Below are positions 1 through 7,177 of a DNA stretch of 17,765 bases, in pieces (the first letter of the stretch is position 1; each line of letters starts with the position of its first letter). Position numbers and translations under genes: made by a program. The notes under the pieces are model-generated. The model was not told the origin of the DNA. It ran no database searches and saw nothing but the letters and a program-made list of their open reading frames with translations. This stretch comes from Lentisphaeraceae bacterium (GTDB taxonomy: Bacteria > Verrucomicrobiota > Kiritimatiellia > RFP12 > UBA1067): the NCBI GenBank assembly GCA_004551905.1, contig SFPL01000035.1, forward strand, positions 1-17,765. Reading direction: 5' to 3'.

Positions 1-93
1 AGGCTCGATGCCTACGCCGAAAGGAAGAACGGGCGCGGCCGATGGAATGTCCTTGAATCGCGACTCGAACGCATCAAAACGCGCCACGACCAT
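1..93 (-). CDS. Possible N-terminal fragment of an unknown protein (cut by window edge)
   Basis: From the ATG at 93 the minus strand reads MVVARFDAFESRF and then KDIPSAAPVLPFGVGIEP, open to the window edge. Composition is protein-like rather than the Arg/Ala/Pro-rich reading typical of antisense frames here. No extended -10 promoter or clear ribosome binding site precedes it. The same frame is also open upstream as far as 258 without another ATG, so the start is uncertain. It could equally be chance coding potential in an intergenic element. No function can be assigned. Confidence 0.2.
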   Translation of the reverse strand, partial: MVVARFDAFESRFKDIPSAAPVLPFGVGIEP

Positions 94-99
94 TCGGAT

Positions 100-127
100 T
101 GGCCGCTGGTCGCTGGCTGTTGGCTGC
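100..127. repeat. Degenerate 7-bp tandem repeat, four units
   Basis: Four consecutive heptamers TGGCCGC, TGGTCGC, TGGCTGT and TGGCTGC fit the consensus TGGYYGY. They lie in the low-GC left-edge region just before the hairpin at 148-189. Read on the minus strand they encode the Gln/Pro/Ala/Ser-rich part of the open frame there. Confidence 0.6.
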
Positions 128-147
128 TGAAACACTTCCAACACGTT

Positions 148-189
148 AAAAAACGATTCAGGGGCCCCGAAGGGGAAGAATCGGTTTTT
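148..189. terminator. Bidirectional terminator-like hairpin
   Basis: An A-run (148-153) followed by CGATTC (154-159) pairs with GAATCG (178-183) and TTTTT (185-189), with G184 bulged. Inside, CCCC (165-168) and GGGG (172-175) form a second stem around GAA. A U-run would follow the stem in either direction of transcription. It sits about 60 bp upstream of the first promoter, so it would insulate that unit from whatever lies to the left. Confidence 0.45.
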
Positions 190-244
190 AATGCGTTGGC
201 CGTAAGTTTCCGTCCGCCGCCCCTTGATTTTCCAACGCGGAAAG

Positions 245-253
245 TGGTATAAT
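245..253 (+). promoter_or_regulatory. Extended -10 promoter for the nadC-coaX unit
   Basis: TGGTATAAT, a perfect extended -10. The A of the ATG at 261 lies 8 nt after the last base of the hexamer, where a transcript would normally begin. The first mRNA of this unit is therefore predicted to be leaderless. Confidence 0.75.
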
Positions 254-260
254 TCAGCTC

Positions 261-488
261 ATGACGATCAAGAAACCAATGAGGCCCAAGAACGCCGCTC
301 CCGGTCCCACAGCCGGAGCGCCCGGCGGAGCGACCATCGCCGACCGCTTCAAGCTCGACGCGCCGGTGCAGAAGCAGGCGCCCAAGGGCTCCACCGCAGT
401 GTTCATCTGCGCGCTCATCGCGCTCGGAGTCGTCGGGGTGCTCACGTACATGCTCTGGAAGCATTGGGAATTCCTGATGCCGGCCTGA
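261..488 (+). CDS. Small single-pass membrane protein, function unknown
   Basis: The product is 75 residues. The N-terminal half is polar, rich in Pro, Ala, Gly and Lys (residues 1-44). One hydrophobic helix at about 45-66 contains VFICALIALGVVGVLTYMLW and is followed by a short tail, KHWEFLMPA. The Lys-rich N-terminus suggests an N-in orientation. There is no signal peptidase site, so it should stay in the inner membrane. ATG 261 is chosen because it follows the extended -10 at the leaderless spacing. Its stop overlaps the nadC start (TGATG), suggesting translational coupling. I do not recognise the family. Confidence 0.7.
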   Translation: MTIKKPMRPKNAAPGPTAGAPGGATIADRFKLDAPVQKQAPKGSTAVFICALIALGVVGVLTYMLWKHWEFLMPA

Positions 489-1393
489 TGGGGGTGTTTG
501 CAGTGAAGGACGTGATGCGTTCGCAGCGCGCGAAGGCCGCGGTACGGTTCGCGCTCGACGAGGACCTCGGCAGCGCGTCCGCGCTCGCGTTCCCGCGCTG
601 GCTGGATGCGACGAGCGAGGCGCTGGTCGACCCCGACGCCGTCGCCACCGGCGAGATCTATCCCAAGGGCAAGGGTTGCGTCGTCGCCGGCGCTACGGTG
701 GCGCGCGCGGTGCTGAAGGCGGTCGACCCGCGCATCCAGGTGCGGATCACGGTGCCCGACGGCGCGAAGGCGCGCGTCGGCGAGCCGATCATCGTTTTCC
801 GCGGTCGGGCCAGGAGCATCCTCGCCGCCGAGCGCACCGCCCTCAACTTCATGCAGCGCATGTGCGCGACGGCGACGCTGACACGCGCCTTCGTGGACGC
901 GACGAAGCGCTACGGCACGCTGATCCTCGACACGCGCAAGACCACCCCGGGGCTCAGGGTGTTCGAGAAGTTCGCCGTCCTTTGCGGCGGTGGCGCGAAC
1001 CACCGCATGGGCATGTACGACCGCGTCCTCATGAAGGACAACCACCGCCGGCTCTGGAAGGGCGGCGACCCGTCCGCGCTCGACGAGGCGGTGCGCGCCG
1101 CGCGCGCCAAGTTTCCTCGGCTCGCGGTCGAGGTCGAGGTCGAGTCGCTCGAGGAGTGCGCGAGCGCGCTCAAGGCGAAGCCGGAGTGGATCATGCTCGA
1201 CAACATGTCCGTCGCCGACATGCGCCGCTGCGTCAGGATGTGCCGCGGCATCTCGAAGACCGAGGCGTCCGGCGGCATCACGCTCGACCGCGCGCGCGTG
1301 GTTGCCGCGACCGGCGTCACGGCGATCTCGCTCGGCTGTCTCACCCACTCGGCCGGCTCCGCCGACCTGAGCCTCGAATGGCGCTCGGTCTAA
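488..1393 (+). CDS. nadC: Nicotinate-nucleotide pyrophosphorylase (quinolinate phosphoribosyltransferase)
   Basis: The enzyme converts quinolinate and PRPP to nicotinate mononucleotide, CO2 and pyrophosphate, in de novo NAD synthesis in the cytosol. The 301-residue length is typical. Family signatures are visible: ALDEDLGS near the N-terminus, RTALNFMQRM, DTRKTTPG (148-155), GGGANHR, LMKDNH (K183), LDNM (D238) and SGGI. The start is taken at ATG 488, overlapping the previous stop by one base; in-frame GTG 503 and ATG 515 are alternatives. nadA and nadB are not in the window. It shares a unit with coaX, so two cofactor pathways are co-expressed here. Confidence 0.95.
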   Translation: MGVFAVKDVMRSQRAKAAVRFALDEDLGSASALAFPRWLDATSEALVDPDAVATGEIYPKGKGCVVAGATVARAVLKAVDPRIQVRITVPDGAKARVGEPIIVFRGRARSILAAERTALNFMQRMCATATLTRAFVDATKRYGTLILDTRKTTPGLRVFEKFAVLCGGGANHRMGMYDRVLMKDNHRRLWKGGDPSALDEAVRAARAKFPRLAVEVEVESLEECASALKAKPEWIMLDNMSVADMRRCVRMCRGISKTEASGGITLDRARVVAATGVTAISLGCLTHSAGSADLSLEWRSV

Positions 1394-1434
1394 GGCGCAG
1401 GAGTAGATTTTCAAAAGAGAAAGGAAACAATAGA

Positions 1435-2907
1435 ATGAAGAACATACTCATACTCGCGGTGGCGTCGCTCGCCGGCTGCTGCTTCATCGACAAGTTTGCC
1501 GGGGAATACCCCTCGACAATCGACGAAGGCTTTGTCGAGCTCTTCAACGGCAAGGACCTCTCCGGCTGGTTCGGCTCGAAGATGTACGGCGTCGAGGAGT
1601 TCAAGTTCAAGCTCAACAACGGCGAGGAGAAGACGGTGCCGGTGCTCGCGTACCGGCCCGGCCAGCGGACCGAGGAGGACCGCGGCAACCTGCTTACCGA
1701 GAAGGAGTACCGCAACTTTGTCCTCCGCTTCGAGTTCATGCTGCAGCCGAACGGCGACTGCGGCCTCGGGCTAAGGGTGCCTTGCGAGAAGGCCAACGCG
1801 GCCTACGACGGCATGTGCGAGATCCAGATGCTCGACGACGGCGGCAGCGCCTACTACGACGCCGAGGCGAAGAAGGACCGGATGGACGGCTTCCGCTACG
1901 CGTGCTCGGTCTTTGGAATCGTCCCGGCGCGGCGCGACAACTTTAACCGCCAGATCTGGGGCAAGGACGCGAACTTCAGCGGCGGCGGCAGCTACGTGCG
2001 CAAGCCGGGGATGTGGAACTTCGAGGAGGTCAAGGTGATCGGCGAGGAGATCGAGGTGTGGATCAACGGCTACCTCGTAACCAAGACTGACCTCTCCGGC
2101 TTCCGCGGCGACGGCACCGACACGCCCGACCGCAAAAAGCACCCCGGCCTCCACGCCGCCAAGGGCCACCTCAGCTGGTGCGGCGACAACTCCCCCGTCA
2201 TCTGGAAGAACATCCGCATCAAGGAGCTGCCCGAGGGCGCGAAGATGGACGGCGCCTGCCCCAAGGCGAAGATGCAGTGCCCCGAGGGCTTTAAAACCTA
2301 CTTCGACGGCTCCCCCGAGCAGCTCAAGACCATGTGGAAGGGCGTGACCACCGAAGGCGGCTTCGACAACCCGTGTGTCCGCGAGAAGGCGACCCCCGCC
2401 GAGCTCGCCGAGAAGCAGAAGATCGCCGACAAGGGCCGCGACGAGCACTGGCACGTCCGCAACGGCGTCCTCTACTTCGACGGCTACAAGGGCGGCTACT
2501 CGCTCGCCACCAAGCGCGACTACGCTGACTTCGAGCTCTGGGCCGACTGGCGCACGCTCTCCATCACCGGCGACTCGGGGCTCTACCTGCGCGGCTCGCC
2601 GCAGGTGCAGATCTGGGACGTTCACAACCAGTGGGGAATCGGCTCCGGCGGACTCTACAACAACCAAAAGAACCCGTCCAGCGCGCTCGCCGTCGCCGAC
2701 CGCCAGGTTGGCGACTGGAACCGCTTCCATGTCATCATGCGCGGCGAGAGGGTGACGGTCTGGCTCAACGGCGTCAAGGTCGTGGACGACACTCCGCTCG
2801 AGAACTACTGGGACCGCAAGCGCCCGATCTTCCCTCGCGAGCAGATCGAGCTGCAGTGCCACGGCGACCCGACCGAGTGGCGCAACATCTTCATCCGCGA
2901 GCTGTGA
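1435..2907 (+). CDS. Lipoprotein with two DUF1080 (3-keto-disaccharide hydrolase-like) domains
   Basis: A 490-residue protein with a lipoprotein signal: MKNILILAVAS then the lipobox LAGC, with Cys15 as the lipidated residue. Two laminin-G-like DUF1080 copies follow. The first (about 32-265) runs from GFVELFNGKDLSGW to VIWKNIRIKEL; the second (about 282-490) runs from CPEGFKTYFDGS to EWRNIFIREL. Each has the paired GLGLR or GLYLR strand and the VWING or VWLNG strand typical of the fold. Members of this family hydrolyse 3-keto-glycosides or bind sugars, so an envelope glycan role is inferred. The SD AAAGGA (1420-1425) supports ATG 1435. The last codons overlap the coaX start. Confidence 0.88.
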   Translation: MKNILILAVASLAGCCFIDKFAGEYPSTIDEGFVELFNGKDLSGWFGSKMYGVEEFKFKLNNGEEKTVPVLAYRPGQRTEEDRGNLLTEKEYRNFVLRFEFMLQPNGDCGLGLRVPCEKANAAYDGMCEIQMLDDGGSAYYDAEAKKDRMDGFRYACSVFGIVPARRDNFNRQIWGKDANFSGGGSYVRKPGMWNFEEVKVIGEEIEVWINGYLVTKTDLSGFRGDGTDTPDRKKHPGLHAAKGHLSWCGDNSPVIWKNIRIKELPEGAKMDGACPKAKMQCPEGFKTYFDGSPEQLKTMWKGVTTEGGFDNPCVREKATPAELAEKQKIADKGRDEHWHVRNGVLYFDGYKGGYSLATKRDYADFELWADWRTLSITGDSGLYLRGSPQVQIWDVHNQWGIGSGGLYNNQKNPSSALAVADRQVGDWNRFHVIMRGERVTVWLNGVKVVDDTPLENYWDRKRPIFPREQIELQCHGDPTEWRNIFIREL

Positions 2908-3665
2908 GGCTCGTAGTCGTAGACGTCGGCAACACGTCTACAGCCGTCGGGCTGTGGACGAACGGTCGCGTGGGCCGCGTCGGCCACTTCGACGGCGGAT
3001 TCAACGAGGCTTCCGCAGCGGTTTCGGCAATGCTTTCGGGCGCGCGGCGTCCCGACGCGATGGCGTACGTATCGGTGGTGCCGAAGGCCGACCGCGCCTG
3101 GCGCGCCTTCGCCGCGTCGCACTCCCTCAGATTCCACCAGATCTCCTGCCGCGACTTTCCGCTCGAGCTCGGCGCGGGGACGCTCAGGCTCGACTATCCA
3201 CGCCCGGAGACGATCGGCGCGGACCGCCTCGCCGACGCCGCCGGCGCCGTCGCGCGCCACGGCGCGCCGGTCATCGTGATGGACTTCGGCACCGCGCTCA
3301 CCGCCGCCGCGGTCACCGGCGACCTCGTCTGGCGCGGAGGCGTCATCGCGCCCGGCTTTCCGCTGATGCGCGACTACCTCTTCGAGCGCACCGCCAAGCT
3401 GCCGCAGATGGAGATCGGCCGAGGTCGCGCGCCGAAGATCGGCCGATCGACCGAGGAGGCGATGCGCTTCGGCGCGATCGTCGGCTACCGCGGAATGGTG
3501 CGCGAAATCGCCGCGACATTGGAAAGCGGCTTTGCCGAGGAGTTCCGCCTCGTTGCCACCGGCGGCTTCGCGCGCTGGGCGCTCCGGGACCTCGACCTCA
3601 ATTTCTCGATCGATCCAACCTTGACCCTCTACGGAGCAGGAGAGATATGCGCAAGAAGAATCTGA
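2904..3665 (+). CDS. coaX: Type III pantothenate kinase
   Basis: Phosphorylates pantothenate in the first step of CoA synthesis, cytosolic. Type III marks are DVGNT (D7-T11) for phosphate binding, GADR (105-108), DFGTA (127-131) and GGVIAPGF. Its 253 residues match the family. The start is GTG 2904, overlapping the previous stop as GTGA, which places DVGNT at the usual N-terminal position. Position 130 onward reads TALTAA rather than the commoner TATTxD, a mild deviation. The 3' end overlaps the next gene by 19 nt. Confidence 0.94.
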   Translation: MRLVVVDVGNTSTAVGLWTNGRVGRVGHFDGGFNEASAAVSAMLSGARRPDAMAYVSVVPKADRAWRAFAASHSLRFHQISCRDFPLELGAGTLRLDYPRPETIGADRLADAAGAVARHGAPVIVMDFGTALTAAAVTGDLVWRGGVIAPGFPLMRDYLFERTAKLPQMEIGRGRAPKIGRSTEEAMRFGAIVGYRGMVREIAATLESGFAEEFRLVATGGFARWALRDLDLNFSIDPTLTLYGAGEICARRI

Positions 3666-4171
3666 TCGCCACGGCAGTCGCTGCGGCGCTGGCGGCGGTA
3701 GCCGGGTGCGGCCCGTTCTGGGTGGACCCCTACATCACGGTGAAGGAAAGTTCCCTCAACTGGGTGTCGATCCACTACTACAACCTCAACCGGACGCCGA
3801 TCCGGCGCGTCGGGGTGGACATCTACGGCAGCGGGCTCGTGGAGGTGAGGTGCGGCGAAAGCGAGCTCGTCTCCAATGACTTCGCCAAGGGCTACAAGAG
3901 CGAGGACTGGTCCAAGATCAAGTCCCACCGGATCCAGATCGACCCCAAGGACGCGAACGACATCTTCCAGAACCTCGTCAACTTCGGCGTCCTCGACCGC
4001 GAGAAGACCGGCAAGGCGTCGAAGAAGAAGATCGTCCCCCGCTTCATCGCGGTCAAGGCGAACATCTGCTCCCACACCTATTCCGACAACGTCAACATGT
4101 TCGAGGAAGACCCCGACCTCGCCGAGCAGCTCCTCGATGTCATCCGCGAGTTCGAGAAACCCGCCCGGTGA
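3647..4171 (+). CDS. Small lipoprotein, function unknown
   Basis: 174 residues. The N-terminus MRKKNLIATAVAAALAAVAG precedes Cys21 (lipobox VAGC), so it is an exported lipoprotein. The mature part is mixed and soluble, with SSLNWVSIHYYNLNRTPIRR near its start and an acidic helix near its end (DPDLAEQLLDVIREF). It contains two further Cys residues besides the lipidated one. AGGAG at 3638-3642 lies 4 nt before ATG 3647, inside the end of coaX, indicating coupling. It is the last gene of the unit; I see no hairpin before the next promoter. Family not recognised. Confidence 0.8.
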   Translation: MRKKNLIATAVAAALAAVAGCGPFWVDPYITVKESSLNWVSIHYYNLNRTPIRRVGVDIYGSGLVEVRCGESELVSNDFAKGYKSEDWSKIKSHRIQIDPKDANDIFQNLVNFGVLDREKTGKASKKKIVPRFIAVKANICSHTYSDNVNMFEEDPDLAEQLLDVIREFEKPAR

Positions 4172-4176
4172 ATCTT

Positions 4177-4185
4177 TGGTATAAT
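4177..4185 (+). promoter_or_regulatory. Extended -10 promoter for the lysA unit
   Basis: TGGTATAAT preceded by a T-run, starting 6 nt after the previous gene ends. The predicted start near 4192 leaves a leader of about 14 nt carrying AGGAG (4196-4200). That leader is too short for a lysine riboswitch. Confidence 0.7.
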
Positions 4186-4205
4186 ATCAGCCAACAGGAG
4201 ACTTG

Positions 4206-5489
4206 ATGAGAAAGCTACCATTCGACAAGGCGAAGCTCGAGCAGATCGCTGCGGAGCATCCGACGCCCTTCCACGTCTACGACGCGAAGGCGATTCGCGA
4301 GAACGCGCGGCGGCTGAAGAAGGCCTTTGCCTGGAACCGTGGTTTCCGCGAGTACTTCGCGGTCAAGGCGACGCCGAACCCCGAAATCATGAAGCTCCTG
4401 AAGGAGTTCGACTTCGGCAGCGACTGCTCGTCGATGGCGGAGCTGGTCCTCGCCGAGCGTGTCGGCAACACCGGCGAGGCGATCATGTTCACCTCCAACG
4501 ACACGCCGGCGAATGAGTTCGTGAAGGCATGGGACCTCGGCGCGATCGTGAACTTCGACGACATTGAGCACTGGCCGTTCTTCCTCGAGGCGCTGCGCCA
4601 AGTTGGACGGCTGCCGCCGGGTCCGCTCCCGGAGGGCGCCAACCCGCTCGCCTCGCGCCTCTTCTGCTGCCGCTACAACCCCGGTCCGCTCAAGGGCGGC
4701 AACGCCATCATCGGCAAGCCGGAGGAGGCGAAGTACGGCTTCACCCGCGACCAGCTCTTCGAGGGCTACGCCGCGATGCGCGACGCCGGGGTGAGGCGCT
4801 TCGGCATCCACGCGATGGTCGCCTCGAACGAGCTCGACCCGGACTACATCGTGGACACCGCGCGGATGCTCTTCGAGCTTGTCGGCGAACTACACGCTAA
4901 GCTCGGCATCGACTTCGAGTTCGTCAACATCGGCGGCGGCATCGGCATCCCGTACCGTCCCGACCAGCGGCCGATGGACCTCGATGCGGTCGGCCGCGGC
5001 ATCGAGCGCGCCTACGACGAGCTGGTGTCCGGCGCGGGGCTCGGCGCCGTGAAGCTCTTCATGGAGTGCGGCCGCTGCATAACCGGGCCCTACGGCTACC
5101 TCGTCTCGCGCGTCCTGCACATCAAGAACACCTACCGGCTCTACGCCGGGCTCGACGCCACAATGAGCAACCTGATGCGCCCGGCCCTCTACGGCGCCTA
5201 CCATGAGATCGTCGTGCCGGGCAAGGAGAACGCCACCGAGACCTCGGTCTACGACGTCACCGGCTCGCTCTGCGAGAACAACGACAAGTTCGCCATCCAG
5301 CGCATGCTGCCTGTCCTTGAGCGCGGCGACCTGGTGGTGATCTGCGACGCCGGCGCCCACGGGCACGCGATGGGATTCCAGTACAACGGCAAGCTCCGGA
5401 GCGCTGAGCTGCTGCTGGAGGACGACGGCTCGGTGCGGCTAATCCGCCGCGCGGAGACGCTCGACGACTACTTCGCGACGCTCGTGTGA
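4206..5489 (+). CDS. lysA: Diaminopimelate decarboxylase (PLP fold III)
   Basis: Decarboxylates meso-diaminopimelate to lysine, PLP-dependent. The 427-residue protein shows the fold III alanine-racemase-like barrel: FAVKA with the PLP lysine K54, the phosphate-binding GGGIG (243-247), ECGR (287-290), the substrate-site Cys in CENND (356-360), and Y393 in FQYNG. Related decarboxylases of ornithine, arginine or carboxynorspermidine share the fold, but length and the CENND and GAHGHAMGFQYNG motifs favour LysA. ATG 4206 is preferred to TTG 4203 because it gives a 5-nt spacing from AGGAG. Lysine and cell-wall DAP supply would both be affected by its activity. Confidence 0.87.
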   Translation: MRKLPFDKAKLEQIAAEHPTPFHVYDAKAIRENARRLKKAFAWNRGFREYFAVKATPNPEIMKLLKEFDFGSDCSSMAELVLAERVGNTGEAIMFTSNDTPANEFVKAWDLGAIVNFDDIEHWPFFLEALRQVGRLPPGPLPEGANPLASRLFCCRYNPGPLKGGNAIIGKPEEAKYGFTRDQLFEGYAAMRDAGVRRFGIHAMVASNELDPDYIVDTARMLFELVGELHAKLGIDFEFVNIGGGIGIPYRPDQRPMDLDAVGRGIERAYDELVSGAGLGAVKLFMECGRCITGPYGYLVSRVLHIKNTYRLYAGLDATMSNLMRPALYGAYHEIVVPGKENATETSVYDVTGSLCENNDKFAIQRMLPVLERGDLVVICDAGAHGHAMGFQYNGKLRSAELLLEDDGSVRLIRRAETLDDYFATLV

Positions 5490-5526
5490 GCGGCGCGGCC
5501 GAATCGAAAGAGGAAAAGGAGACAGG

Positions 5527-6447
5527 ATGAAACCGACATTGGTGGTGCTGGCGGCGGGCATGGGCTCGCGCTACGGCGGGCTCAAGCAGGTGGACCCGGT
5601 GGGACCCTCGGGCGAGGCGATACTCGACTATTCGGTGTTCGACGCCGTCCGCGGCGGATTCGGCAAGGTGGTGTTCGTTATCCGCCACGACTTCGAGGAC
5701 GAGTTCAAGGACAAGGTCGGCCGCAAGTACGAGGGCCTGGTGCCGGTGGAGTACGCCTACCAGGACATCTCCGACCTGCCCGCGCCCTACACGGTGTCGT
5801 CCGGGCGCACGAAGCCCTGGGGCACGGCGCACGCGGTGCGCGCGGCGCGCGGCGCGGTGGCCGAGCCGTTCGCGGTTATCAACGCCGACGACTTCTACGG
5901 CCGCGACGCGTTCGCGAAGATCGGCGCGCATCTCGCTGCGGCCGAGTCCGGTCCGGCGGCCGGTGGCAAGTACTCGTTCGCGATGGTTGGCTACCGGCTC
6001 GATCTGACCCTGAGCGCCAACGGCTCGGTCGCCCGCGGCATCTGCATGGTCGGCGGCGGGGGCCTCCTCGAAGGCGTGACCGAGATGACCAAGCTCGTCA
6101 GGGCCGGCGACGCCGCCGAGAACCGCGAGGATCCGGAGAACCCGGTGAAGGTGCCGCTTGACGCGCGCGTGTCGATGAACCTCTGGGGCTTCCAGCCCGT
6201 GCTCTTCGACGAGCTTGAACGGCGGTTCCCGCTCTGGCTCGCCGAAAACGGCGCGAAGGAGAAGAGCGAGTGGTACATTCCGTTCGTGGTCGACGAGCTC
6301 GTGCACGAGGGGAAGGCGGAGTGCCGTGTGCTGCCGACCGACTCCTCGTGGTTCGGAGTTACCTACCGCGAGGACAAGCCGTTCGTTGTGGACGAGATCC
6401 GCAAGCTCGTCGAGGCCGGCGAATATCCGGAGAAACTGCTTGCTTGA
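5527..6447 (+). CDS. Sugar-phosphate nucleotidyltransferase family protein
   Basis: 306 residues with the nucleotidyltransferase N-terminal loop LAAGMGSRYGGLKQ (8-21) and the metal-binding NADDFYG (119-125). It belongs to the glycosyltransferase-A fold family that activates sugar 1-phosphates with NTPs; proteins of this type are often annotated as UTP-glucose-1-phosphate uridylyltransferase-like. Substrate and nucleotide cannot be read from sequence. AAGGAGA (5516-5522) supports ATG 5527. The stop overlaps the following comF-like gene. Likely role: precursor supply for envelope polysaccharide. Confidence 0.8.
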   Translation: MKPTLVVLAAGMGSRYGGLKQVDPVGPSGEAILDYSVFDAVRGGFGKVVFVIRHDFEDEFKDKVGRKYEGLVPVEYAYQDISDLPAPYTVSSGRTKPWGTAHAVRAARGAVAEPFAVINADDFYGRDAFAKIGAHLAAAESGPAAGGKYSFAMVGYRLDLTLSANGSVARGICMVGGGGLLEGVTEMTKLVRAGDAAENREDPENPVKVPLDARVSMNLWGFQPVLFDELERRFPLWLAENGAKEKSEWYIPFVVDELVHEGKAECRVLPTDSSWFGVTYREDKPFVVDEIRKLVEAGEYPEKLLA

Positions 6448-7177
6448 GAGGGTCCTCGACCTTCTCTGGCCGCGGCGGTGCGCGGTGTGCGGCGGCAAGG
6501 CCGATCGCCCCGGGCGCCATCTCTGCTCCGACTGCCTGATGCGCATTCCGTTCGTGCCCACCGACGGGCTCTGCCGTCGGTGCGGACGCGACGCGCCGGG
6601 GCTGGACGGCGAGTTCCTCTGCTCGGACTGCGCGGACGAGCTTCGCCCCGTCTTCGACCGCGCCGGTAGCGCGATGAGGTTCGAGGGCGAGGCGCGGGAA
6701 CTCGTCAACGCCTTCAAGTTCCGCGGCGCGCTCCATCTGCGCGGCGACTTCGTGGACTTCCTCGAGGCGACGGCGCGCGCGCGTTTCCGCGTCGGGGAGA
6801 TCGGCTTCGTCGCGCCGATGCCTTCTGCCGCAATGAACCGCTTCTACCGCGGCTACAACCAGTGCGACTATCTCGCGTCTGCGTTGGCACGGCGGCTCGG
6901 CGCGCCGTACGCCGCGCACGCCCTCCGCCGCGTCGGCGTCTTCCGCAAGCAGGCCGGTCTCGGCGAGAAGGATCGACGGGAGAACGTGAAGGGCACTTTC
7001 GCCGTGACCCGCAGCGGAGCGAGGGTAATCGCGGCGGCTGGGAAGGGGCGGGCGGTGCTGGTGGTGGACGATGTGATGACCACCGGCTCGACGCTTTCCG
7101 AGTGCGCCCGCACGCTGAAGGCCGCCGGCGCCGGCAAGGTGTGGTGCGTCACCCTCGCCCGCGCGGTCAGGCCGTAA
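6440..7177 (+). CDS. ComF-family phosphoribosyltransferase-like protein
   Basis: 245 residues. The N-terminus carries two zinc-type clusters, C14-x2-C17/C29-x2-C32 and C45-x2-C48/C61-x2-C64. The C-terminal half is a type I phosphoribosyltransferase domain with the PRPP loop VLVVDDVMTTGST (D210, D211). This is the ComF/GntX architecture, linked to DNA uptake in competent bacteria but widespread elsewhere. The first candidate start placing the Cys cluster near the N-terminus is TTG 6440, preceded by GGAGA (6429-6433) and overlapping the upstream gene by 8 nt. It overlaps the convergent HATPase gene by 11 nt at the 3' end. Confidence 0.88.
   Translation: MLERVLDLLWPRRCAVCGGKADRPGRHLCSDCLMRIPFVPTDGLCRRCGRDAPGLDGEFLCSDCADELRPVFDRAGSAMRFEGEARELVNAFKFRGALHLRGDFVDFLEATARARFRVGEIGFVAPMPSAAMNRFYRGYNQCDYLASALARRLGAPYAAHALRRVGVFRKQAGLGEKDRRENVKGTFAVTRSGARVIAAAGKGRAVLVVDDVMTTGSTLSECARTLKAAGAGKVWCVTLARAVRP

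Larger units (their letters stand above)
1..247. other. Left-edge intergenic or partial region
   Basis: This stretch before the first promoter has visibly lower GC and different codon character from the genes to its right. One register is free of stops on both strands: plus from 1 to the TAA at 250-252, and minus from 258 to the window edge. It holds a four-unit heptamer repeat (100-127) and a terminator-like hairpin (148-189). The plus reading would be only the tail of a cut-off gene; the minus reading contains an ATG at 93. Neither resembles a family I recognise. It may be an intergenic element rather than a gene. Confidence 0.4.

Noticed and set aside
254..1414. Long minus-strand open frame opposite nadC
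   Set aside because: Arg/Ala/His-rich composition of a GC-rich antisense shadow; nadC is unmistakable on the plus strand.
1771..2862. Minus-strand open frame of about 360 codons opposite the DUF1080 gene
   Set aside because: Val/Ala/Leu-rich antisense reading with no promoter or RBS; explained by GC bias at third positions.
4171..4205. Lysine riboswitch or leader upstream of lysA
   Set aside because: The promoter sits only 21 nt before the start codon, leaving no space for an aptamer.
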